A stretch of DNA of 30,742 nucleotides from a virus: the IMG/VR virus record IMGVR_UViG_3300027868_000022, positions 1-30,742 of that record. The stretch is one strand, 5' to 3'. Made by a program: the position numbers and the translations under genes. The stretch's first letter is position 1. Each line of letters begins with the position of its first letter. The notes under the pieces were generated by a model. That model searched no databases. It had not been told where the DNA came from and saw nothing but the letters and a program-made list of their open reading frames with translations. Below are positions 1-9,215 of the stretch, one piece after another.

Positions 1-22
1 GATCTCTCGCTGAAGCGAAACA

Positions 23-433
23 CTAACGAACTTCCAGCAGGTCTATCTCAGACTCGATATCTATCAACTGATTGTTGATGGAGTTGAGTGTCTTGCGATC
101 TGATTCCCTGGCGTCCCCTCCCTCGACAATCCTACGTAATTGGAACTCCGCTGTCCTAAGTTGTGCGCGAGTATTCTTCAGTGCGTCCAGTCGCCGGTTC
201 TGTTCATTGATATCCGTAGTATCTTGCAACACTCTTAATCCACGAGTGATTGCTTGCTGTCCAGCCTCTAGTGACTCAACCCGTTCTTCCAATGCTTCCC
301 CCGCTTCGGCCGACATGAAATTACTTTCCGCCCACAACAGAAACACTCCCCAACCCATCGCACCAATGAATGCAGTGGCGATAAGCACTTGATACCAATC
401 TGCAATATGTTCCTTAAACGCCTTGGTGTTCAT
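23..433 (-). CDS. Membrane-anchored coiled-coil protein (136 aa), unknown function
   Basis: One strong hydrophobic segment lies at about residues 14-34, preceded by a short charged N-terminus. The rest is a highly charged, Glu/Arg/Leu-rich stretch (about 45-135) that looks like a continuous coiled coil. This single N-terminal helix plus long helical tail fits an inner-membrane spanin or a small tail or lysis accessory protein, but no diagnostic motif is present. The ATG overlaps the stop of the upstream gene (ATGA), so it is translationally coupled at the end of the structural operon as seen here. I infer a membrane-associated role; a lysis role is only a guess based on topology and late position. 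Confidence 0.75.
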   Translation of the reverse strand: MNTKAFKEHIADWYQVLIATAFIGAMGWGVFLLWAESNFMSAEAGEALEERVESLEAGQQAITRGLRVLQDTTDINEQNRRLDALKNTRAQLRTAEFQLRRIVEGGDARESDRKTLNSINNQLIDIESEIDLLEVR

Positions 434-636
434 GCTACTCCATTCACCTTTGAGATTCCTGCTACCGCGATACCATTTATTTTTGAGGGATCGGTTGCGC
501 CGATTATCTTGCCTGTCCAGCCAGCCCCTGCCGCTGCTTGATCCTCATTAACATACGGCCCAGCGGGGAGTTTGTATTCGTCAGTCCCATCCTCCAGCAC
601 ATACGGTCCAGCAGGTGCCTTCCAGTCTCTAGCCAT
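430..636 (-). CDS. Small phage structural-type protein with repeated motifs (68 aa)
   Basis: Unrecognised by function. The N-terminal half carries two copies of an AGPYV-x-ED motif (about residues 10-16 and 25-32). The C-terminus carries a short repeat of the type KINGIAVAGISKVNGVA. Such Lys/Ile-Asn-Gly repeats recur at the ends of short phage tail-associated proteins, so I infer a minor virion or tail-tip component. The ATG shares its A with the TAA of the preceding gene (TAATG), and its own stop overlaps the next start. Small size and low complexity limit confidence in function, not in its being a gene. Confidence 0.7.
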   Translation of the reverse strand: MARDWKAPAGPYVLEDGTDEYKLPAGPYVNEDQAAAGAGWTGKIIGATDPSKINGIAVAGISKVNGVA

Positions 637-2003
637 TACGTCACCACTATAAGCGGATCAACATAAAGCGCATCAGTTGTTACACTTGCTCTACCGAAGC
701 ATAATCTAACGCGGAAGGGACCTACTTGGCCGGGTGTGCAAGAACCGCGTAAGATATGCATATTAGCAAACGGCGCGGTCCCTCCAGACCAAGTACTACC
801 ATCTGCCGCGTCATGTGGATTTGCCGCAGTAGCGAAGGGGGTAGCCCTGGCTGTCGTTATCAGATCATACAGTGCGTTGCCTGCTGCACCGAAATATTCT
901 AACTCAAGCCATAACTCATCATTGTTGTAGTCTCCACCATCTGTAGCGGTTTCGTTAGCAATATAAATATCAACTGTCTTGGCTGCTGTGGAATCAAAAT
1001 ATCCGGTAATCCAAGGAGTGCGGAATGGGAATGCCTCATCACACCATTGAGTAGTGACAATTTTCCATGAGTTAGAACTACCCCCGGTTCTCGTAACGTC
1101 CGGTTGCTCAAACAAAGACCCAGGCAGTTTCTGTTCTTCCCCCGTCTCTGCATTGTTAGCAACATAATCCATTTGCAAATGCATCCCTGCGTACTGCTGT
1201 ACGCCGGAACCAATAGTGCTTACATTGGAATGCACCTGACAACCAACAAAAGACGCTGTGCCAACTTCATCAATTAATTGCGTAACAAAGTTTGTGGGTG
1301 TGCCGCCTATACTACTCGTATCCAACCCAGATACATTAGCATTAGGAGACGCATTAAGACCTATTATTCGTGCGGTAAGCACTGTATTAGAACCTATTGC
1401 ACAATCCTGTAATTCGCAAATTCCCCCAGCAAGAAGCATTGATTGTTGATTGGTAGAAGTTGCTGTAGAAGCATCAAATTGACAACTTTGAAGCACTAAA
1501 CTATTGGCAATTTCGGACGCCCCGATAAGTAGGTTCTCACCATCATCGTATTCAAATTTACAATCCTTCGCATAAAACGAATCTTCTTCAACATCAGGAA
1601 TTATTTGTAAATTTTGACCAGCACTGAGGTACACCCCATACATCGCCCAACAACCCCGAAACGAAAAATCATCACCAATATTCGGCGTTTTCTCTTGTGC
1701 GGCGGTTGCTTTTTTATAATTCTCTATCACGCCATCGTCTACAGACAAAAGATTTAGCGCGAGAGATAAGTGCAGGCCATTATTAATAATCTTATCACCC
1801 GCCCCATAGGTGTGAGTGGATAGGTCCGAAATTAAAATGAAGTCTCCCGCAACCGGCGCAGTGGTTGCCGCCAAAGCAGTTTCAATGCTGGCGTAATAAT
1901 TTGCAGTGCCTAATCCTGCGAAAGTTCCTGTTTGCTGAGTGGCATATCGCCCCGTATCGGTTGTAGAAGTCCCGGTATCTTTGACATAGTAGTACGCTGC
2001 CAT
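636..2003 (-). CDS. Putative tail or receptor-region structural protein (455 aa)
   Basis: A Thr/Ser/Ala/Asn-rich protein with many short beta-prone stretches and no charged helical segments. The central part (about 110-260) has regularly spaced Cys, Asp and Gly turns reminiscent of a right-handed beta-helix, as in phage surface proteins. The C-terminal third (about 300-455) looks like a separate beta domain. I chose the ATG at 2003 because it overlaps the upstream stop (TAATG); a TTG three codons earlier also exists. It lies between other fibre-like genes, so I infer a virion surface role, but I do not recognise a specific family. Confidence 0.75.
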   Translation of the reverse strand: MAAYYYVKDTGTSTTDTGRYATQQTGTFAGLGTANYYASIETALAATTAPVAGDFILISDLSTHTYGAGDKIINNGLHLSLALNLLSVDDGVIENYKKATAAQEKTPNIGDDFSFRGCWAMYGVYLSAGQNLQIIPDVEEDSFYAKDCKFEYDDGENLLIGASEIANSLVLQSCQFDASTATSTNQQSMLLAGGICELQDCAIGSNTVLTARIIGLNASPNANVSGLDTSSIGGTPTNFVTQLIDEVGTASFVGCQVHSNVSTIGSGVQQYAGMHLQMDYVANNAETGEEQKLPGSLFEQPDVTRTGGSSNSWKIVTTQWCDEAFPFRTPWITGYFDSTAAKTVDIYIANETATDGGDYNNDELWLELEYFGAAGNALYDLITTARATPFATAANPHDAADGSTWSGGTAPFANMHILRGSCTPGQVGPFRVRLCFGRASVTTDALYVDPLIVVT

Positions 2004-2542
2004 TATTCCCAATCCTCGAAAGTATCAAGAAAAGAGATCAAATCGGCATGATGCAAGTACACCTTGTTCAACCGATTGTTCATAGCAACCAATTGCGGGT
2101 TGGTGATGTCGAGGAAATTACGAATTTGCGCGTTGGTTAAATTAGCTTTCATCCAATCAACCAAAGGCTTTAATACAATCGCCAGAAAAATAGCCTTTTC
2201 TCTTCTTGCTGGATCATCCGATTTACCCGCCCGCATCATTTTGCGAATAAGGTACTTGGCAATTTTCTTATCTGTGGAATGTATCGGATTTTGCACCACT
2301 GACAAAGCATCCTCACCACGCATCACTCTCTTTTCTGATCTTATCAGTTCACCCTCATCTAACTGATCTTCCAACCGTGCCGCAACAACTATTAAATCCG
2401 CCACCTCATCAAAAGCAGCACCACCGACTATCTTGCGAATGTGGTGCGTGCGACTCACATGGTCAGTAAAAAGATAGCGCAACTCACGTCTAGTAGGTGT
2501 GTGCAGTGTATCCTCAATTATTGCACTGGTGACTATACTCAT
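2003..2542 (-). CDS. Hypothetical helical phage protein (179 aa)
   Basis: Largely alpha-helical and charged, with His-rich patches near residues 28-37 and near the C-terminus. It ends in an acidic, aromatic tail (FEDWE). No catalytic motif or membrane segment is visible. It starts with an ATG overlapping the stop of the fibre-like gene upstream (ATGA) and its own TAA overlaps the next ATG, so it is embedded between two fibre-like genes. That position fits an assembly factor or minor structural protein; I do not recognise it. Confidence 0.75.
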   Translation of the reverse strand: MSIVTSAIIEDTLHTPTRRELRYLFTDHVSRTHHIRKIVGGAAFDEVADLIVVAARLEDQLDEGELIRSEKRVMRGEDALSVVQNPIHSTDKKIAKYLIRKMMRAGKSDDPARREKAIFLAIVLKPLVDWMKANLTNAQIRNFLDITNPQLVAMNNRLNKVYLHHADLISFLDTFEDWE

Positions 2543-4686
2543 ATTTCTATATACGTCCCATCGGGATCAAAATTAAGTACGGTGGTGCTTTGCGCCCACC
2601 CAACAATTCTTACAATTGCACTAGCCGTTACTGGTGCAGTTGCAGTAATGTTGTTCTTTGTCTCACTGATGTAATACTCTGAACCTTGAGTCAAGCCAGT
2701 TGTTGTATAACTCCCTTTCACCAGAAACTTACCAGTAGCATCAGCCGCTATGGTCGCCATTGCAATTACCAACTGACCCTTGGCTGTGGCAACCGCACTG
2801 GCATCCGTCTCCCACATCTTGCCATCCGATTTGAGATAGCACAGATCGCCATCGACTACCGCTTCACCAGCAGTGAACTCCTGCGTGATTTGATACCCTA
2901 CCGGTGTAGTAGAGTTGCCTCCCTTAATCTCCAGGACAAGATTGGTCCCGTCAAAGAAAGCGGAACAATCATTACCCGCGCCAAAGGTGAGAGAACCCGC
3001 CGCATTGGTGGCAGTTCCATCTACGTCTACCTTAAGTATCCCGCCGGTCGTTACGTTCGACGTTCCGTTGTCGATAGCGCCGAAGTTCGCGGTTATCGAA
3101 CCTGCGTCTAAAGCACCTACCGTTACCAGATTGGCAGCGGTTGTTATCGCGGCTTGTGTAGCTTGGGTCGTGGCTGTATCAGGCGCGAGTCCAGCAATTG
3201 TGCCTACTGTTGCTGCCTGTAGATTAGCAACTTCCGTGGTGGAGGAAACAACAAATGGTGCAGTGCCGGTTGCAATATCAGATATGAACTGAGTGCCAGT
3301 AATGGTGAACGCGCCGACATCCCAGTTTGCACTGAGAGGTATGGTGCCATTCGCTAGAAGATCGCCAGCACCGGCAGCCGTCCATGATAACTGTGCGGCA
3401 CCATCCGTCTTTAAAACCTGACCATTAGTGCCATCTGCCTGCGGCCACTTCAATCCATCCAGTATAACGTCGCCGGTTGTATCAGGCGTGACAGCAATAT
3501 CAGCACCCGCAGCGGATACAATGGAATTGCCATTGACATCCAGATTACCGCCTAACTGTGGCGTAGCATCTGCCGCCACACTAGCTATTCCGCCACCAGC
3601 TTCCAGATCAACCCATGCTGCACCCCGGAATATCTCCGTGGTTCCTGTTGTGGTGTTGACCCTGAGTGCGCCTTCATTGGCTAATCTCTGCGCAGTAGTC
3701 CCTTGTGGTATCTCCACACCACCCGTACCAGGAAGTATCGGATCATCCGCGATACCTACGGTGAAAGTTCTTGATGCGGATATATCCTGCGCACCTTCAG
3801 CAACAGTCGTCTCATTCGCCGTTGCAGCAATGGTTATGGTGACGCCGGTATGATCTATATGTTCGTTCGCTACAAAATCAGAAAACCCATCGTGAAACGC
3901 GCCACCAGAATAAATAAGCGTACCATCGGCATCCGGTAAGGTGACTGTTCTTGCTGCCGTTGCACTGTCTGTAATAGTAGTGGTAACGCCTACGCCTGCA
4001 TCAGAATCCAATACGATCTGATTGGTATCAGCCGTTAAATTGAGGGAGGTTAATGTGCCAACACCCGCTGCTAAAGTCCCCGTGGTGGCAAAGGTGGACG
4101 CACCAATATCAATATTGCCGAAATTGGCAGTAATCGAACCTGTGTCCAAAGCGCCAACGGTAACGAGCGAAGCATCACCGGGATAAGCGGTACAGTTGCT
4201 TAGATTGCCACTGGCAGGAGTGCCTAAGACGGGTGCCGTAAAGGTCTTGTTCGCTAAAGTGACCGCATGATCCTTGAAAACGAATTCATCCGCAGCCCCT
4301 AATAATGGGAGAGTGACGGTTCGATCAGCAACCAACTCATTAACAGCAACCACATATTGATGATCTGCTGAAGTGTCATTGATCTGTGGAGTGGTTAGAA
4401 CGGGACTTGCCAGCACCCCTACAGTCGTTACCTGTGCTGAACCTGTCCAGTCATCCAAACCATCGGGTGAGACGGCCCTGGTTGCGTCTGTACCGGTGTT
4501 TGTCTCCGCCCCCGTGGCAATCTCTATAATGCCTTCCGCAGTCGTTGTAGCGGCATCTGGAGCCATGCTGGTGCGTAAGTTCGCACGGGTTATCCGCTTC
4601 GAGACTAAAGCATCGTTTACATATAGTTCATCCGAGTCAGCAAGAGTCGTTACCGCCGCCAATGTGGATAGTTTACTTGATGCCAT
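2539..4686 (-). CDS. Tail fibre-like protein (715 aa)
   Basis: Very rich in Thr, Ala, Gly, Asp and Val with almost no Cys, typical of trimeric phage fibres. It contains fibre-type units such as TVTLPDADGTLIY (about 247-259), QLGGNLDVNGN (about 377-387) and DGTNGQVLKTDGAAQLSW (about 418-435). A 23-residue segment beginning LVTVGALD at about 175 is repeated nearly exactly at about 520. The last 120 residues form a distinct domain (GDLCYLKSDGKMWETD) resembling small beta-barrel decoration modules. The ATG is clear; the 58-aa repeat protein is just upstream in the operon. The role is inferred: host-contact fibre or other surface appendage. Confidence 0.85.
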   Translation of the reverse strand: MASSKLSTLAAVTTLADSDELYVNDALVSKRITRANLRTSMAPDAATTTAEGIIEIATGAETNTGTDATRAVSPDGLDDWTGSAQVTTVGVLASPVLTTPQINDTSADHQYVVAVNELVADRTVTLPLLGAADEFVFKDHAVTLANKTFTAPVLGTPASGNLSNCTAYPGDASLVTVGALDTGSITANFGNIDIGASTFATTGTLAAGVGTLTSLNLTADTNQIVLDSDAGVGVTTTITDSATAARTVTLPDADGTLIYSGGAFHDGFSDFVANEHIDHTGVTITIAATANETTVAEGAQDISASRTFTVGIADDPILPGTGGVEIPQGTTAQRLANEGALRVNTTTGTTEIFRGAAWVDLEAGGGIASVAADATPQLGGNLDVNGNSIVSAAGADIAVTPDTTGDVILDGLKWPQADGTNGQVLKTDGAAQLSWTAAGAGDLLANGTIPLSANWDVGAFTITGTQFISDIATGTAPFVVSSTTEVANLQAATVGTIAGLAPDTATTQATQAAITTAANLVTVGALDAGSITANFGAIDNGTSNVTTGGILKVDVDGTATNAAGSLTFGAGNDCSAFFDGTNLVLEIKGGNSTTPVGYQITQEFTAGEAVVDGDLCYLKSDGKMWETDASAVATAKGQLVIAMATIAADATGKFLVKGSYTTTGLTQGSEYYISETKNNITATAPVTASAIVRIVGWAQSTTVLNFDPDGTYIEI

Positions 4687-4687
4687 A

Positions 4688-4864
4688 TTAACCCTCTAAT
4701 AACAAAGCGTCGGTTCCGCCGGTTTCCAGTAAAAGCGCATCGGTCCCCCCGGTCTCCAATAAAAGACTCCCTGCAGGAGACACAATAATCGGTTGCTCAC
4801 CCCCAAGACCCGCTATGCCTATTCCAGCAAAACCAATGAGATAATTCGGAAGGAAGGGAGGCAT
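4688..4864 (-). CDS. Small protein with LLLETGGTDA tandem repeats (58 aa)
   Basis: A short gene filling the gap between two larger ones. The ATG shares its A with the TAA of the upstream gene (TAATG). After a hydrophobic Gly/Ile-rich N-terminus (about 8-22), the C-terminal half is a decapeptide LLLETGGTDA repeated twice and followed by LLLEG. Leu-rich repeats of this style are frequent in small phage virion-associated proteins. At DNA level the repeat is an imperfect 30-bp tandem unit. Its position beside the fibre-like gene suggests a minor virion protein; the exact function is unknown. Confidence 0.65.
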   Translation of the reverse strand: MPPFLPNYLIGFAGIGIAGLGGEQPIIVSPAGSLLLETGGTDALLLETGGTDALLLEG

Positions 4865-6612
4865 TAGGGTATTAACACATCGAAAATTTGCGCATCGGGC
4901 CGAACCTTTGTAGCGGGTTCTTTCACCCCGAACCTATCGCTTACTTCTTGTGAGATAATGGCGGAATATGCCACTGTCCTTCTAGGAACTATCGGCGTGT
5001 TTGGGTTGTATCCAGATAATTCTTGCAATAGTTTCTTGCGTTGCCCACCAGCACCCCTAAGAAAATCAAATGTAGATCGTGCAATACTTACTCGCATTGC
5101 CGCTCTTGCCAGTTTATGACCAAACATAAAGACAGCACCTAATCTGCTTAAATCCACATCAGGAATTGATAATTGCCCCTTAACTCCCAGTTTTTCCGTT
5201 GCTCTGGAAATTTTCGCCAATTTATCAGCGGCTGTTTTGGAAAATGGCGCAAGTTCTTTTATGAGGCTAGGATTGTTTTTGATGCTTTTATCGTAATTGG
5301 CGAGAAACCTATTGAAGTTTGGCGGTTCGCTCATCAATGGTTCAATCACATCGAACAAATATTCCTGTCTAAGCGCAGTAATCTCTGGACTGTCTTCGCC
5401 AAGAATCTCTTTTAGTTTTCTTACAACTAATGCCGCTTCTTTTTTAGCATTGACACTAGAAGCACCAATTATCCATGACTTGACTTGTTCAGGCGTTGTT
5501 TCCCTCTCTACCAATTGACGTATCGTTTTAATATCTCTGAAATTTGCTCTGAATTTCGTATTGCTTGCTCTTGCTGACTTCCATGCCTGCAATGCTTCAG
5601 GATCACCTAATATCATGTCCTGATTAAATTGCCCGTCCAGAAACTCATCCAGTTTTGATTTAATAATATTCAACGCCGCATTTTGGCTAAGGTCTGTTTT
5701 AGGGGGTCTGGTATTATTCAATCGTTCTCTGAATTTAGATATTGCATTTAATTTTATGCGCGTGCCTACTGGCAAATTTGCCATTGACTCTATTTCACTT
5801 AGCCTATCTGTAACAAAAGACATTCGTTTCAAATCTCGACTAGAAAGAGCTAATCTAGTTGTTAAATTTAACTCTTCAAACGAAGCCGCCCTTACGCTTG
5901 CGTTTGTTCCTCTAGCTTCCGTGAATAAAGCATCGTTTCTGTTTTTTGCTATGGTGAATTTTTCTATAAGACCTGCTTGAAGTTCCTGCACCCCGGCACT
6001 CTTTACGTCAAAAGTTCTATCCTTCCCAGCTTCGGCAATTTGAAGTCTAATGTCATGGGAACCTAAATCTATCCCCATAGCATTTGCTTCCTTTTCTACT
6101 TTCTTGATTGCCCTGTTTATTTTTATTTTGTTTGGAACCCCCGTTTTTATACCAAACAGCATGGGCAATGTCAGTATCGCCGTTTTAACAGCAGTTTGCG
6201 CTATTGGGTTGCCCGCACCAGCTATTTCAGCAAAACGAGTAACGGCGTCATCTAAAACCTGGAACGGTGCTGCTATTGCTTGACTTGTACGCTGTCCAAT
6301 AGCAGTTTTTGGTTGAAAGGTCAGTTCTTCCCTGACTCTCTCAATAGCCTGCGGTCCAGTTTCGCCACCAGGGGTCAACGCCGCGTCAATACCGAATAAT
6401 CCCGCGATAGGTTCCGCCAACATACCTGTACCAATCTGTAAGGCAGTCTCACCCAAACCTTCCGCCTCTTCCAATGGACCTCCGAATTCTGAAACCGTAG
6501 GTGTTTGAACTTGCGCCTGACGCAATCGAGCCAACTCCTGTTGTGCTTCACTCCCTTGTTGCCCTTGCGTTTGACGCAATCTTTGCAGTTCTAACAAAGC
6601 CTCACTCGGCAT
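4864..6612 (-). CDS. Putative DNA-ejection / internal virion protein (582 aa)
   Basis: The N-terminal 40 residues hold two similar LxxLRQxQ-type heptads (LQRLRQTQ, LARLRQAQ). A hydrophobic Gly/Ala/Pro-containing region follows (about 50-75 and 135-160) and could insert in a membrane. The remainder is a long, mostly helical, charged domain. A large, helical, partly hydrophobic protein beside two other Ala/Gln-rich helical proteins and downstream of a gp10-like gene matches the layout of the P22 injection proteins (gp7, gp20, gp16). I infer a role in passing DNA across the envelope. No muramidase motif is visible. Its ATG lies within the end of the upstream gene (11-bp overlap). Confidence 0.7.
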   Translation of the reverse strand: MPSEALLELQRLRQTQGQQGSEAQQELARLRQAQVQTPTVSEFGGPLEEAEGLGETALQIGTGMLAEPIAGLFGIDAALTPGGETGPQAIERVREELTFQPKTAIGQRTSQAIAAPFQVLDDAVTRFAEIAGAGNPIAQTAVKTAILTLPMLFGIKTGVPNKIKINRAIKKVEKEANAMGIDLGSHDIRLQIAEAGKDRTFDVKSAGVQELQAGLIEKFTIAKNRNDALFTEARGTNASVRAASFEELNLTTRLALSSRDLKRMSFVTDRLSEIESMANLPVGTRIKLNAISKFRERLNNTRPPKTDLSQNAALNIIKSKLDEFLDGQFNQDMILGDPEALQAWKSARASNTKFRANFRDIKTIRQLVERETTPEQVKSWIIGASSVNAKKEAALVVRKLKEILGEDSPEITALRQEYLFDVIEPLMSEPPNFNRFLANYDKSIKNNPSLIKELAPFSKTAADKLAKISRATEKLGVKGQLSIPDVDLSRLGAVFMFGHKLARAAMRVSIARSTFDFLRGAGGQRKKLLQELSGYNPNTPIVPRRTVAYSAIISQEVSDRFGVKEPATKVRPDAQIFDVLIP

Positions 6613-7855
6613 TTTGCAATCTCCGGAATTCCTCTTTTTCTGCGGGGGTAAGTAAATCCCACCCTTCTAAATCTTCTGCTTTTTTACCCTGTGGAGAAAT
6701 AGAAGAACCCGGCAATTGACTTATTCCAAGGTCGCCCTGGAACTCAACCTTGCCTTTATTGCGCACATTGAAATCCGTTATAAATCCCCGAGCCGTCCTA
6801 TTCGCTATATCGCGCAAAGTCGTCTCAAACGCACGCGGATCTGAGGATGATCCGCCTAATTCGCGCACTCCTGCTCTTACGTCTGCCTCTGTTATTTTAC
6901 CCCCTGGATCAGCCGCTTTAGCACGTTGATAAGCTAGAGAAGTCACAATAGCTTTCATCCTCACATTCTGGATGCCTAAGCTATCGAAGTCTTTTGCATA
7001 TGTTGTCGGATTAACTACGTCTAACTTAATACCGAATTGTTTAGCAGATGCCTTTACTTCTTGTTGTAACGTATTGGTTAATGAAGCTGCACCGGCAAGG
7101 AATGTATTTATATTCGGATTCTTTTCAAGAAGTGTAAGCGCCTCCCCTACCGTACCTATAAAATTCGTAGCCGTTACTTCCGCTGTTCTTAAAGCCGTCT
7201 CTTCGCCCTTGCCTAGCTGCAAAGTCCCCGCTGCGATATCTGATTCAGTAGTGCCAGTTTTGAAACCGGCGATTTGATCTAAAGCCAGCATCCCTTCCGG
7301 TGGGAACGGTTGGACGATACCGTTTTCATCAATTTCGGCGTTCATATTATCTTGGATAAAACTGCGCACAGCCTGATTTTTAATACCACTCAGCTTTAAT
7401 GTCCCACTGCGCAATTGCGCAATCACTTTCTGCATAGACTGTTGGAATGCCTTTACTTCCCTGTCCTGCCCCCTTGTCTTCATCTGGTCTAAACCAGACG
7501 CTAACTGGAGAATTGACGATCCAAATTCCTTACTAACGCCAAATGCGCCAATAATTGCGCCTTGCATATCTGGATTGTTTGCAAATTTCCCACTTTCGGT
7601 AAGGAACTTTTGCATGAATTGCTGTTGAACTTTGGCTTGCTCTTGCTTTATATCCTGCGCACCCTGCAACCTCCCTTCCTGCTGTTCCAATACAGAAGTT
7701 CTACGTTCATTTAAAGCATTAGTCTGTTGCTGTTGCTGTTGATTGGCCTCAAACTGCTGTTGCTGTTGCTGTAACGCCAACCCCTTGAGATACAATTGGG
7801 CAATATTGTTTCCACCTTGCGGTAACTGAACAGGTTGAACTACTGGAAATGCCAT
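6602..7855 (-). CDS. Gln-rich coiled-coil virion protein, probable ejection protein (417 aa)
   Basis: The N-terminus has two poly-Gln runs (about residues 29-46), followed by a predicted coiled coil to about residue 90 (Gln/Glu/Lys-rich). The middle is helical (FMQKFLTESGKFANN and onward) and the C-terminus ends in a charged helix. Gln-rich helical proteins in this operon position are typical DNA-ejection or internal head proteins; P22 gp20 is the closest positional analogue. The ATG at 7855 stands alone, 16 bases after the preceding gene's stop. Function is inferred from composition and position only. Confidence 0.7.
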   Translation of the reverse strand: MAFPVVQPVQLPQGGNNIAQLYLKGLALQQQQQQFEANQQQQQQTNALNERRTSVLEQQEGRLQGAQDIKQEQAKVQQQFMQKFLTESGKFANNPDMQGAIIGAFGVSKEFGSSILQLASGLDQMKTRGQDREVKAFQQSMQKVIAQLRSGTLKLSGIKNQAVRSFIQDNMNAEIDENGIVQPFPPEGMLALDQIAGFKTGTTESDIAAGTLQLGKGEETALRTAEVTATNFIGTVGEALTLLEKNPNINTFLAGAASLTNTLQQEVKASAKQFGIKLDVVNPTTYAKDFDSLGIQNVRMKAIVTSLAYQRAKAADPGGKITEADVRAGVRELGGSSSDPRAFETTLRDIANRTARGFITDFNVRNKGKVEFQGDLGISQLPGSSISPQGKKAEDLEGWDLLTPAEKEEFRRLQNAE

Positions 7856-7871
7856 AATAATTACCTACTGG

Positions 7872-8789
7872 TTACACCGGGATTGGAGTGCCGGAAGAGG
7901 TTGGCGGTCTTGAAGCAAACAAAGCGAGATTGCCCAAACTGCCTAATTGATTAAAAAAGTTCGCATCAATAGCACCAAGATTGGCCGCTGTCTGGCCTGC
8001 CGCTTGACCGAACCCAAGTGCATTATTCGACAAAGCATTTGCTGTATTCAATCCCAACTGCGCCTGCTGATTTGCGCCTTGCGTAAAGATATTGGCTAGA
8101 GAATTACCCTGATTTTGAGCGACATTGGCAAGACCCTGCCCAAGATTGAGATTCGTTTGCCCGAGATTTGCACCAGTCCCAAACAAACCACTTGCCAAGG
8201 TATTCTCAGCATTAGCTCCGAACTGGGCAAAGTCCTGCAACTGTCCAACTCTCTGTCCAAAAAAGTCTGCACCGAACAAAGCCGCTCTCTCTGCCTGTTG
8301 GGTAGAAAGTTTCTTCCCTACCGCAGTATTCTCTATCCCTCGGATACCGGTCTGGAATGAAGGCAGACTCGTCAGTTTTGAGATATCAAACGGGACCAGA
8401 TTGCCTTTCGAGTTAGGAATCGCCAGCATCGAAGCAATTTCGTTCTGCGCGAAACGCCCCTGTTTGATTGTCGGCTGTAAGACCCTGTTTGCCCTCTGCG
8501 CGAATTCTCTCTGCACCGCAATAGAAGCGTTCGTTGCTTGCAACAATGCGTTTGACGCTATCTTGGCCGCTTCAATAGTTGCTGCCGCTGCCGCCTCATT
8601 ACCAGCAGCAATAAGACCAGCAGCCTCTACATTGGCTGCGGCAATTAACTGATCCGACTGAATCTTTGCATCACTGATGGCTTGTAACGATGCTTGCTGA
8701 CCCCCACGGGATGATCGTCGAGATAAAATACCTCCCAGTAAAGTAGCACCACCCGCGATTGCTAGTCCTGTTCCTGTTGCAATAGCCAT
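7872..8789 (-). CDS. Probable DNA-ejection protein, P22 gp7-like by position (305 aa)
   Basis: A hydrophobic Gly/Ala stretch at residues 4-22 resembles a membrane-insertion or glycine-zipper segment and is followed by RRSSRGG. An Ala-rich helix spans about 30-100 (repeated AAxxEAA patterns). The C-terminal half is made of Asn/Gln/Gly/Leu repeats such as GLFGTGANLGQTNLNLGQG. This architecture is common in podovirus proteins ejected with the DNA. It is the first of three consecutive helical genes, which supports an ejection-protein trio. The start ATG directly abuts the upstream stop (TAA then ATG). Confidence 0.75.
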   Translation of the reverse strand: MAIATGTGLAIAGGATLLGGILSRRSSRGGQQASLQAISDAKIQSDQLIAAANVEAAGLIAAGNEAAAAATIEAAKIASNALLQATNASIAVQREFAQRANRVLQPTIKQGRFAQNEIASMLAIPNSKGNLVPFDISKLTSLPSFQTGIRGIENTAVGKKLSTQQAERAALFGADFFGQRVGQLQDFAQFGANAENTLASGLFGTGANLGQTNLNLGQGLANVAQNQGNSLANIFTQGANQQAQLGLNTANALSNNALGFGQAAGQTAANLGAIDANFFNQLGSLGNLALFASRPPTSSGTPIPV

Positions 8790-9215
8790 TTATATACCCT
8801 TCCAATATGTTCTTTCTGAAAAGCGATATCCCATCCTTCCGTAATATTCAGCCATGTCATCTTTGATATCTATCATGCCAAATGCCTTTGCCCCCATCTC
8901 CATTGCAATCAATTCCGCCTCGACTAAAAGTTCTTTCCCTACACCGGTTTTTCTTGCCTCTGTATTCACCCACCAAAATAATTCCTGCCCAACCAAAGTT
9001 CCTAAAAAACTGTCACAAACGACAAAACAAATAACACCATTGATGCCATCTACATCACTCACTAAAAATACAACGGTTTCTTCCCTGATGGCATTTTCAA
9101 GAAACTTCATAGCCTTGTCTAAATTTGTTGGGAATGGCGCATTAAGATAAGATAGAAACTCTTCTCCCATCTGTCTTAATACCGGAATATCTTCTACTTT
9201 TGCCCTACGCAGCAT
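8790..9215 (-). CDS. GNAT-family N-acetyltransferase (141 aa)
   Basis: The fold signature is clear. The N-terminus LRRAKVEDIPVL is a standard GNAT opening strand and helix. The central strand ELFWWVNTEARKTGVGKELL holds the acetyl-CoA pyrophosphate loop (R-K-T-G-V-G-K), and the C-terminus YYGRMGYRFSERTYWK is the usual last helix and strand. It would transfer an acetyl group from acetyl-CoA to an amine; the acceptor is unknown. I prefer the ATG at 9215, since the longer form needs a TTG. GNAT-like genes occur among podovirus virion and ejection genes, so a structural or regulatory use is possible. It overlaps the upstream gene by 11 bases. Confidence 0.85.
   Translation of the reverse strand: MLRRAKVEDIPVLRQMGEEFLSYLNAPFPTNLDKAMKFLENAIREETVVFLVSDVDGINGVICFVVCDSFLGTLVGQELFWWVNTEARKTGVGKELLVEAELIAMEMGAKAFGMIDIKDDMAEYYGRMGYRFSERTYWKGI

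Noticed and set aside
1-22. Gene content at the left edge
   Set aside because: Only 22 bases precede the last leftward stop; nothing can be called.
636-4686. Diversity-generating retroelement targeting the fibre genes
   Set aside because: No reverse transcriptase and no template/variable repeat pair were found in the window.
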